Source: CAYSDH01 sp964429805 | Lineage (GTDB): Bacteria; Bacteroidota; Bacteroidia; Flavobacteriales_D; JABDKJ01 | Direction of reading: 5' to 3' | DNA: 21,712 nt | Assembly: GCA_964429805.1 (NCBI GenBank) | Contig: CAYSDH010000056.1 | Span: 1 to 21,712, forward strand | Shown: positions 9,401-18,800 of the stretch, piece after piece | Layout: every line of letters begins with the position of its first letter | How positions within the stretch are numbered: the first letter of the stretch is position 1 | The notes under the pieces: generated by a model | Database searches by the model: none | Told to the model about the DNA's origin: nothing | Seen by the model: the letters and a program-made list of their open reading frames with translations, nothing else | Position numbers and translations under genes: made by a program

Positions 9401-12400
9401 TTCGGGCAGACGGCATTTGACGGAGTTTCCTCATCTAAAATGGTCACCACCTGAGCACAGTACACCTCGTTGCCAGACGTGTCGGCAATTGTCCAGTTGA
9501 TTGTTGTTTGTCCTACTGGATAAATAGCTGGCGCATCATTCGTGATTACAATCGTATCACAAGGATCATATGCAGTCGGCAACGTAAGGTTAACGAGCAC
9601 ACTGTCTATTCCACACTGTCCAATAGTTGCCACAATGGCCGTGTCAGAAGGACATACCAAGTTAGAAGGCGCCTCCACATCAAGCACTATTACTTCATAC
9701 AAGCAGCTATCAATATTGCCACTCAAGTCTTCTGCAATCCACCAAACTAGTGTAGTTCCAACTGGGTAGACATCACTGGCATCACCTGTGTTGTTGTAGT
9801 CATTATAGAGACTAGCAATTCCGTCATTGTCTGTTGGCTCAGGAATAGGCAGCGTAACTACGGTATCTGTGCTACAGAATCCTAAAGAGGCATCAAAGAA
9901 GAATGGTGTCACTGGACAATCTGGGAAATCTGGTCCCGAGTTGTCAATCACCGTAATGTCGAATGAACACGACACCGAGTTTCCTGCAGAATCAGTGACT
10001 GTGTATTCCAGTGTTGTAATTCCTACTGGGAAGCTGCTTCCATTGCTATATCCGGTGGTGTCCGACTGAGTAGTTACCTGTCCGCTACAGTTGTCAGTTC
10101 CAACTGGTGCAGTATAGGTTACCAAGGCAGTCGATGAGTTCAAACTCGTATTCACTTCAATATCGGCAGGACAAGTAATCTGCGGATCAGTCACATCAAT
10201 AGATGTAATATCAAATTCGCAAGTCGTATTATTTCCATTAGCATCAGTTACTGTTAACACAACTGTCTCCACATCGTTGTGATGCGTAAGCAGAGTTCCT
10301 ACTGCTGGCATTTGTGTCACAGTAATATTGGAAAGTGGACTACAGTTATCTGTCACTGTCAATTCAGTTGTATAGTCTCCAATCACATATTGACAAGCCG
10401 CATCTAAGTGGACTATGGTATCGTTTGGACAACTGGCTGCATCAATGACAGGGTCAGTCGTGTCATCAATGATGATATCAAATGAGCATGTAGCCGACAC
10501 ATTATTTTGATCGGTTGCTGTGACAATTACACTAGTCGTGCCTGTGATTGTGTCACCAACTGCAGGATTCTGCGTGATGGTCACTGTCGTTGGCGCTCCA
10601 CAGTTATCCGTCACGACCACTAGTCCAGTGTAATCTCCTACCACATACTCACAGTCATCATTTGCAGATACATTATCGTTTCCAGGACAGCTCACAATTG
10701 TGGGTGGAGTTGTGTCTTCGACCGTCAATTCAAATGCGCAAGTCGTGATGTTTCCGTTACCATCATCGACACTCAATGTGATGGTGTGTACTGATCCGTG
10801 ACCAGTCAAAATTGTATCTGCTGGAGGCGACTGAGAAATAACCAATGCTGTTGGGTCGATACAGTTATCACTCACTGTGATGAAGCCTGTGAAGTCCGCC
10901 AACTGATAATCACAAGTCCCGCTCATGCTTACCGTAGTGTCGTTTGGACAGCTCAACAAATCAATTGTAGGTGGTGTGTTATCCTCTACCGTTATGTCAA
11001 ATGTACACAGCGTTGTGTTACCGTTAGCATCGCTTGCAGTCAAGGTCACTGGCACCACAGTACCGTGATCTGTAATAACCGAATCAATTGATGGCGACTG
11101 TGTAATCGTCACCAAGGCATCAGCCGTACAGTTGTCTGTTACGGTCAAGAAGCCCGTAAAGTCTGCCATCTCATATTGGCAGTTGGCATTGAGGAATACT
11201 GTTGTGTCATTTGGACAAGTCGTTGCATCAATGACAGGGTCAGTCGTGTCATCAATGATGATATCAAATGAGCATGTAGCCGACACATTATTTTGATCGG
11301 TTGCTGTGACAATTACACTAGTCGTGCCTGTGATTGTGTCACCAACTGCAGGATTCTGCGTGATGGTCACTGTCGTTGGCGCTCCACAGTTATCCGTCAC
11401 GACCACTAGTCCAGTGTAATCTCCTACCACATACTCACAGTCATCATTTGCAGATACATTATCGTTTCCAGGACAGCTCACAATTGTGGGTGGAGTTGTG
11501 TCTTCGACCGTCAATTCAAATGCGCAAGTCGTGATGTTTCCGTTACCATCATCGACACTCAATGTGATGGTGTGTACTGATCCGTGACCAGTCAAAATTG
11601 TATCTGCTGGAGGCGACTGAGAAATAACCAATGCTGTTGGGTCGATACAGTTATCACTCACTGTGATGAAGCCTGTGAAGTCCGCCAACTGATAATCACA
11701 AGTCCCGCTCATGCTTACCGTAGTGTCGTTTGGACAGCTCAACAAATCAATTGTAGGTGGTGTGTTATCCTCTACCGTTATGTCAAATGTACACAGCGTT
11801 GTGTTACCGTTAGCATCGCTTGCAGTCAAGGTCACTGGCACCACAGTACCGTGATCTGTAATAACCGAATCAATTGATGGCGACTGTGTAATCGTCACCA
11901 AGGCATCAGCCGTACAGTTGTCTGTTACGGTCAAGAAGCCCGTAAAGTCTGCCATCTCATATTGACAGTTGGCATCGAGGAATACTGTTGTGTCATTTGG
12001 ACAAGTCGTTGCATCGATTACTGGGTCTGTCGTGTCAGTGACTATCAAATCAAATGAACAAGTGGAATCGTTTCCTTCTTCGTCAGTGACCGTAAACGTC
12101 ACAGTCGTAGTTCCAGTAAGGACTGTACCAGAATCTGGAAACTGCGTAATAGTCAGGTCATCATAAGACGTACAATTATCACTCGCAGAAAGCAACGGAA
12201 TGTAATTATCTACGATAAATTCACAGTCGGCATTGACGCTCACATCAATGTCAGAAGGGCAGTTTAATGTCGGGTCTTCTCCGTCAGTTACCTGAATAGG
12301 GAATACACATAATGTAGTCACTCCATCAGTAGGATTAGATGCTGAGTAAGCCACCCAAGTTATCCCTACCGGGAAGGCGTCTCCCGGGCTGTGTCCTGAA

Positions 12401-15125
12401 GATGGGCTTGCTACTATTCCGTTTCCACAATTATCAGTCACGCCTGGTATGGTGTAGTTCACAACAGCAGAACAGGTACCAGGATCAGTATCCACTGAGA
12501 ATGAATTTGTACAGTCAAACCAAGGCAGAATCGGATCTGTGATTTCAACATTTGCAGTACAAGAATTTGTATTTCCAGAAGGATCAGTGGCTGTTAAGAT
12601 GACAGTATTGTCCCCGAAATCGTCACAATCAAAAGTGCTAATGTCTAGTGACAATGTGACGCCACATGAGTCCCATGAGCCGTTGTCAATCATGCTAGGA
12701 TCGATTGATGCATTGCCCATAGAGTCAAGTGCAACAACGATGTCTTGGCACAGAGCTACAGGAGAAATCGTATCCAAGACCGTCACCCTTGCTTCACATG
12801 TGCTGGTATTTCCACCATCATCAGTAAGTGTAAGGTCTACTCCAAATGAAGCGGCAGGAATCAAGATATCAGAACAGTCAAATATGGTGTCGTGACCGAA
12901 GTAATTGGCAATCGAACCATTGTCATAGGACCCATTATCCAAGTCAATCGAATTGATCACCGCCTCTCCGTTGATGTCGAGATATACATCAATGGTGTCA
13001 GCGACACATGTTGGAGGATTGACATCAACTACGTCAATGTCCACTGAACATTGATCTGTATTGCCACCGACATCAGTAATGGTCAACGTTACGTTATAGG
13101 TCCCAATTTCGGTAAAGGTATCTGGTGTAACGCTTAAGGTCCAGCCCGCACAATTGTCTGAGCTACCGCCATCAATCGTATCAGCATCCAAGACCACTGT
13201 CCCATCACCAAGGTTGAGTGTAACTGTTTGGCACACTGCCACTGGATCTGTGATGTCATCGAGTATTACATTCTGCGTTTGCTGAACGATGTTTCCGTTG
13301 CCATCATCATAGTTCCAAGTCACAAGATAACTGCCCTGCATGTCATAGTACATTGTGTCAGTAGTGAAGCCAATCAAGGCACCTGCACATGCATCAGTTG
13401 CAGTTGGTGGTATCAAGCTTGCATCACATTCCTCAACAACATCGGGCAGGCTTGCAAGATCTGGTACTGGGTTGCTTACGTCATTTATAACAACATCTTG
13501 AGTTTGCTGGCTCGTATTGCCGTTTCCATCATCATAAGTCCATGTGACTACATAGGTTCCTTGAACATAATAATTTAATGAGTCGGTAGTCGCAGTAATT
13601 GTCCCTTCGCAATTGTCAACTGCTGTTGGTGGAGTCAAATCAAGACCACATTCTGAATTAACTTCTGGAAGAGATGCTACCGCAGGCACTGGGTCAATAG
13701 TATCATCGATAATCACATTTTGTGTTTGACTGACCGTATTGCCATTGCCATCGTCATAAGTCCACGTCAATGAATACGTTCCTTGCGCTGAATAAGAAGT
13801 GGCTGCAGTCGTGGTTGCCGTAACAGACCCAGCACAATTGTCAGTAGCCGTTGGCGCTGTCAAGACGGTGTCACACTGAGCGATTACATCTGGAAGACTC
13901 GACACAGACGGAATAGGGTCAGTCGAATCATTGATATTGACCGTCTGCGTTTGCTGGCTCGTATTACCATTTCCATCATTGTATGTCCAGGTGACCGTAT
14001 ATGAACCTTGAGACGAATAAGTCAACGGATCCGTGGTGGTTGCTGTGACAGACCCTACACACCCATCTGTTGCTGTAGGTGCTGAAATAGTCGTGTCGCA
14101 TTCTGCAGTTACAACTGGCAAAGTAGCAAGGTCTGGCACAGGTGCTGTGATATCGTTTACTACAATGTCCTGATCTTGCTGAATGAAGTTTCCTGCTGCA
14201 TCGGTGTACGTCCAGATGATAGTGTGTGTTCCTTGGGTGGTGTATGTTGTCGGACTTGTCGTGGTTCCAACAAGGGCGCCTGAGCAATTGTCATTTGCAG
14301 TCGGAGCTGTAGCGGTTGCACTGCATTCTCCTGTCACATCTGGAAGCGTTGCCAGTGTCGGAGTAGGCTGCTGCCCATCAGAGATGATCACATCAAATGA
14401 ACAAGACACCAAAGCACCAGATGAGTCAACGGCAGTATAGGTCACTTCTGTCGTTCCAACAGGATAAGTGCCAGTAGCTGCTGCTCCAGCATTTTGGTCG
14501 TTGGTAATGGCAAAGTCACCGCAATAGTCTATGACTGTTGGAAGGGCGATAGTCACCATCGCATCACACGCATCAACATCGGTGCTGGCTGTTATCGTTG
14601 ACGGACAAGAAATGGATATAGCATGAGCCTCTTGGAAGTCAAAGACACTATTTGGTTCCAAATCGGCTGGTGTCGTATAGCCATCTGAAGCAGAAGTAAC
14701 GAGTCCATCAAAGTCTTCACTGGTTGGACTATTGCCAAGTAGTCCATCCATGTCATCATCAGAATAGCCTGCTTCAATCACGTCATTACAACCATCGTTG
14801 TCAGCGTCCAGTTCAATCCTATCTGGGTCACCATCAGAGTCACTATCGGTATCAGGTAGTGCAGTTCCTCCATTGTCATTATCGACAATATCACTCCATC
14901 CATCATTATCTCCATCGTTAAATAATCCGGAGCCGATTACACCATCCCCATTCGGGTCGTTTCCACCGGCCTCGATGACATCAAAAATTCCATCGTTGTC
15001 TGAGTCAAGATCAAACCAATCTGGCACTCCATCATTGTCAGTATCGCAAGTGTCTGGGCAGTTATTCTCTACAATATCGAGTATACCGTCATTGTCATCA
15101 TCAAGGTCAATGTCGTCTGTAATGT
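6403..15125 (-). CDS. Giant HYR-repeat surface protein with type-B T9SS sorting domain, 3' part (continues across the N gap)
   Basis: About 2,907 codons run without a stop from the gap edge to the TGA/TAA-type stop at 6403. There is no start codon with a signal peptide near the gap, so this is the C-terminal part of a longer protein. N to C: Asp-rich thrombospondin type-3-like repeats (about 160 aa); one HYR; five HYR-like repeats of a 'LPxVxxEC' subtype; three of an 'AxCQxxxVxLD' subtype; about 22 canonical HYR domains ('DxTxPxIxCPxDxxV ... DNC ... FPVGxTxVxxTVTDxxGNxxxCxF'); a cadherin-like domain; and a CHU_C/gliding-motility-associated C-terminal domain with 'PEGFSPNADGVNDVL' and 'IFNRWGHKVY'. 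Known of the families: HYR is an Ig-like fold found in adhesins, and the terminal domain directs T9SS export and surface attachment. Inference: a long adhesin or cell-surface filament. It is followed by its likely PorP/SprF partner. Confidence 0.9.
6406..6693 (-). other. Type-B T9SS C-terminal sorting domain (CHU_C / gliding motility-associated C-terminal)
   Basis: The last about 95 residues read 'VFVPEGFSPNADGVNDVLRI', 'FPENKISIFNRWGHKVY', 'YRNDWDGKS', 'LPRGTYYYVLDLGD' and 'PIKGFIYINPR'. These are the standard elements of the gliding-motility-associated domain that directs T9SS export of SprB-like proteins. Confidence 0.95.
6694..6975 (-). other. Cadherin-like / tandem-95-type domain
   Basis: The stretch starts 'NKPPVAINDTTVLFESDE', continues 'ITVDVLDNDYDLDGDSIFI', and ends 'FCGIDSMMYIISDVFGATDTAWVFVEI'. 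This is the usual order of bacterial cadherin-like spacer domains: PxAxxDT start, VLxNDxDxDGD loop, and D-x-x-Y-x-x-S/D-xxG end. It links the HYR stack to the sorting domain. Confidence 0.75.
9192..9680 (-). repeat. Older tandem HYR pair
   Basis: Two adjacent HYR units of about 244 bp each share 'GIDSxLVNLTxPTAYDPCDT', '(V/L)ITND(A/S)P' and 'TWTIADTSGN'-type sequence. At DNA level they are visibly alike but diverged at many sites, unlike the 786-bp duplication, so this is an older local duplication. Confidence 0.75.
10438..12012 (-). repeat. 786-bp in-frame tandem duplication of three HYR domains
   Basis: Copy one (10438-11223) and copy two (11224-12009) are offset by exactly 786 bp (262 codons). 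By line-by-line comparison, 10438-11178 and 11224-11964 are identical over 741 bp. The following 48 bp differ only at 11179/11965 (G/A) and 11190/11976 (T/C), then the sequences diverge after about 12012. Only one residue changes (Asp to Asn, next to 'ANCQYEM'). Confidence 0.95.
14633..15123 (-). repeat. Thrombospondin type-3-like Asp-rich repeats
   Basis: About 160 residues contain repeated DxDxDG-type loops, for example 'DIDLDDDNDGILDIVE', 'DTDNDGVPDWFDLDSDNDG', 'NDGDNDGWSDIVDND', 'DTDSDSDGDPDRIELDADND' and 'YSDDDMDGLLG'. Such repeats bind calcium in known proteins. They separate the SprB/discoidin half from the HYR stack, so a calcium-stiffened hinge is a reasonable inference. Confidence 0.8.
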
Positions 15126-15144
15126 NNNNNNNNNNNNNNNNNNN
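15126..15144. other. Assembly gap (19 N) inside the giant gene, with a frame conflict
   Basis: Nineteen N separate two open minus-strand frames that differ in phase. The upstream frame ends '...GAT TG' at 15145 and the downstream frame resumes with 'ATT ACA GAC GAC' at 15123. For one continuous reading frame the gap must be 2 modulo 3 in length, while 19 is 1 modulo 3. A TG-initial split codon would fit Cys (or Trp), which suits the 'NAD-C' style of the Asp/Cys-rich motif there. The gap falls in low-complexity GAY-rich sequence where assemblies often fail. Confidence 0.95.
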
Positions 15145-15860
15145 CAATCGGCATTTCCATTACAATCACCATCCTCACAGTCAATAAGGCCATCACCGTC
15201 ATTGTCTATTCCGTCATAGCAAATTTCGTTGTCGTCTAGCGTAAAGGTGACACAGATTTGATTACACTCTCCACCTAACGTGTCATCCATGGCGTACTGA
15301 GTAGCGCAGATAGTGTATGTTCCAATTCCAAAATTGAAGTCCGTGAATTCTGGGTAGCGATACTCCGCATCATTGTCGTAGTATAGCTCAGTATGTGACC
15401 CACTGATGTCGAAATGAACACTTCCTGTATTGGATGCATTGGCAGCTCTGATATAAAATGTCGGAGGTAGCGATGAAAGATTGTATGTATTTCCGTCTAC
15501 TATATTGATTGTCGTTGCCCCATTAACGAAACTCAATTGACTAACAAGACCACTGTTTACTGTTACGACTGTCGCAGCTGTGCTTGTGCAACCATGGGTA
15601 TCTGTAACGGTCACTGTGTAGGTTCTGTTAGTCGTCACTGCCACAGTATGTGCTGGACCAGCACCTAGACCATTGTCCCAAGAATAGGTATATGGACCTG
15701 TCCCCCCAGAGGCAGTAGCCAAGAGGTTCACATTTTCTCCATTACAGACGATGGTATCATTATTTGACACGACTGCTAGTCCGGCAAAACAATCAGGATC
15801 GTCACAATCAACTAGACCGTCACCGTCATCATCAACTCCATTCGTGCAGTCTTCTGGACA
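15145..15860 (-). other. Two MopE-like Asp-rich motifs flanking a PKD/SprB-like domain and an unassigned domain
   Basis: Motif one, 'NGVDDDGDGLVDCDDPDC' (about 15850-15790), and motif two, 'DGIDNDGDGLIDCEDGDC' (about 15222-15165), match the D-G-x-D-N-D-x-D-G-x-x-D-C pattern of putative metal-binding surface motifs. Between them are a PKD/SprB-like domain ('LATASGGTGPYTYSWDNG ... YTVTVTDTHGCTS') and about 110 residues I cannot assign ('SVHFDISGSHTELYYDND', 'FGIGTYTICATQYAMDD'). Confidence 0.65.
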
Positions 15861-18800
15861 CGTCAACACTTCGATGACTTGACTGTCACTTGTCGCATTG
15901 GCACAGGCATCTGTTGAGGTCCAAGTTCTTGTGATATAAGTCAGACAGCCGACCATGGTCGTATCCGCATCATAGGTAATGATTGGTGACCCATCACAAT
16001 TATCAACTGTTGTTGGGCTTGCCGGTGGAGGTACATCCGAAGGAAAAACAGTGATGTCATCAGGTATGCCAAATAGCTCAGGCGCAACAGTATCTTGAAC
16101 CGTGATAACTTGGGTCTGAGTAGCCACATTGCCACAGTAATTTTCTACTTCCCAATCTCTGGTAAGCGTATAGGCAAAGTCTGTACAAGAACCATCAGAT
16201 GTTTGTGTGCTCGATTCGCTATAAGACACGTCCTGATCACAGACGAGAACAGAGATTTCAGCTGCGGCCACTTCATTTCCTCCATGCGCACTCAATGCTC
16301 TGAGTTGAACATATCGCGCATCGACTTCTGGTATGGTCACACTCTTGGTCAAATCATCATTGACCCAATTTCCAGATGACACAGGAGCTCCCCAAGTAGA
16401 CCCGTCAAGGCTCACGTATATCTCGTAAGCATTGATACGGCCAGCTGCGGCATCTTGCCTAGGAATGTACTTAAATCCAAGAATACCGAGTTCGACTGTC
16501 TCCATATCGATTGTAATAGTCTTAGGGAATCCGCTTGCCGAACTTGTTGACCAGTACGTATCCACATCACCATCAAAAGCGTCTGGGCCAAGGTGCCCGC
16601 CAAGTGCATTGGAGACGCTTTCGAGCGTCCAGTTCTTCTCGTTGATGAACAATTGAGACAGGCACGTATCTCGATATGGTGGTTCGATAAGTGCTAGGCT
16701 ACAGTCCACAAGTGTATCGCCTTCTATGCCTGGCAGGGATACAATTGCTGGGTTTTGAGCAGGGAATGACACTTGAGGAGAGAGGCTCGTATTGATGTTG
16801 GTAATATGGGCTGTATTACCTATAAAGGCAGCCGAACTAGCATCGTTGATAGAGGCAACGAAGGTGACAAGAACAGAATCTCCAGCCGCAACGTCATCAG
16901 TAAAAATGTATCCATTTTGATCGAATGGGAATGGTGATGACGGCATGGGGTCATCAGGCACTGTGTTAATTCCAGAACCTGAGAATGTAGTCGCTGTACC
17001 TGGAACATAGGTCAGTGCACTCGAAAGCGTATCAGTGATATTGATCGACCCACCCGCCAAAGGAAGTGAGCCCGTATTCCGGATGATGAGTGTATAGATC
17101 ACTTCATCACACTCATCATAAAGTCCATTTCCTGTGAAATCGGTATAGAGATCGACACACTTCCCTGCCGCAAAAGGAATTTTATTGAATAGTCCTGTAC
17201 CCAAATCAAGAACGGAGTTACCACCTGCCAATCCCGTTGGGTCCTGTCCATAGGCTCCTGCAATAAAGGCATCTGAACCGTCAGACACCCAAATTTTTGT
17301 TCCTGTCGCATCGTTATCCGTCCAGTCTTTTAGTTTCCACTGTCCAAGCTCGGGCTCTGTAGCCAAGACCTGTGGGCCTGCTCCATTGTTGTAGTCTACG
17401 GTGATACCAATTGGATTTCCAGCGAAACTCGACCCAGGTGGGTGATCAGCAGTAATCCATATAGGGGCTCCGTTGAGACCTGTACCGGCTACTGGATTAT
17501 CTCCTGGTGCGAATCCGACCAAGGTGATCTGTCCACTCAAATCTTCGTAGGGAATCAAGGCATAACCCCAATCTGAACCTTGACCATTGTTAGAAGTACC
17601 AGCTGTACCTTGTCTTGTATCAATTGCTGCAATGGCGTAGAATGGTTCATCTCCACTACTATAGAATTTACTTCCTCGATTGTTGTTTACAATCACAGAC
17701 CATGTCTCTCCGACAGACATGAATTCAGTATCAACTATTCCAAACTCATCTTCTGCAGAAATTGTAAAGGTAGACGGCCCCGGATTGTACATAAACACAC
17801 GGGTATGGTTGTTAAAGGGCGTTGAAACAGGATTGTAATATTGACTACTCCAGTTATCTGTAGGTGTGAGCGTAAAGAATCTGGACTCATAATTAGAGCC
17901 TACATCACCAGTCAACATCACCACATGAATAGGATTGGTTCCTGTAATAGAAGTACGTGAGTCTAGGTTTTCTACTAACCAACTTTCTCCCTCTATCAAG
18001 TTTCTAGTTACGATAGTACCATTGTCATCAACTGTGACAAACGAACCACCTGGGCCAGCTTGAATAGACACTGCCGTGTATTGAAACAACTCTTCTGTGG
18101 TCACATTCTCTCCGACAGGAAGATCATATCGCAATCCCCATTTATCAACTGCATAGACCTCAGCTGCACCACCAAGGAAGGAGCCCGGATTATCCGCCCA
18201 TCCCATTCTTGTATAGGCCAGGTCACCTCTAGAGACAAACTTATCTCCAGCATCGTAATCTGATGCAGACGGTGCAGAGAGGTCGATTTGATTGTCAAGA
18301 ATAATGATATCCGAAGATTGGAAAATATCGGTCGGGTGTGACGGGAGGAATCCATTGTCCACGTCTCCATCTCCCCAGACTTTACTGGTTCCCTGCACTG
18401 GAAATTCTGGATTTGCCTCATAGCCATCTTCCCAATGGTCGAAGTAGATAATCGTACCAGCCTCAACTATTCCGATTGAATTGTAGTGGAACATTGGGTC
18501 TTGAATTGCACCCGGATTGTTCGCAATACCTTCAAAGGCATCAAAGAGATCTTGGTCAGGAATAGGGATATAGTACGTCTCTAAGAAGTTAGTTCCGTTC
18601 AGTTCTTCAGAGCAGATTTGTGTTTCGCTAGGTGTTCCGACAACTCCGCCACCTGCAACCAAGGTGATGATCTCTTCTGCGATACAATTCTGACTTAGAT
18701 ATCGCACTTGAAGTGTGATTGTTCCTTCATCTAGGCCATTGAATACATTGTCTGATTGCCATCCTGTCAATCCTAAAATTCTGTACTGCAATGCGGTACC

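Larger units (their letters stand above)
6976..14632 (-). repeat. Stack of about 31 HYR and HYR-like domains in sub-family blocks
   Basis: I count one HYR at about 14632-14390, five 'LPxVxxEC' units (14390-13245), three 'AxCQxxVxLD' units (13245-12545), then about 22 canonical units (12530-6976). Canonical units are about 80-88 residues and start near 'DxxPxxxCPxD'. Most keep Cys at the 'CP', mid 'C', 'DNC' and terminal 'C' positions. Counts come from reading the translation and may be off by one or two. Confidence 0.85.

Noticed and set aside
10798..11877. Two identical 97-residue + strand open frames at 10798-11091 and 11584-11877
   Set aside because: They are antisense shadows of the HYR coding region. 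They are identical only because they lie within the two copies of the 786-bp duplication, and they show no protein-family features.
15069..15125. Extension of the upstream half of the giant gene through the N run to a stop at 15069
   Set aside because: The translation after the gap in that frame is a short Leu/Thr/Met-rich tail, while the other frame continues in Asp-rich repeat style. It is a gap-length artefact.
15126..15144. Two separate genes divided at the gap
   Set aside because: The downstream part has no start, signal peptide or promoter, and MopE-like motifs next to TSP3-like repeats are a common continuous arrangement in Bacteroidota surface proteins. A single gene is simpler, though not proven.
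12339..15187. Several + strand open frames of 65-129 codons opposite the giant gene (for example 12539-12895, 13228-13578, 14798-15187)
   Set aside because: The biased Asp/Thr/Gly codon composition of the minus-strand repeats leaves few stops on the opposite strand. The translations are low-complexity Ser/His/Val-rich with no recognisable domain.
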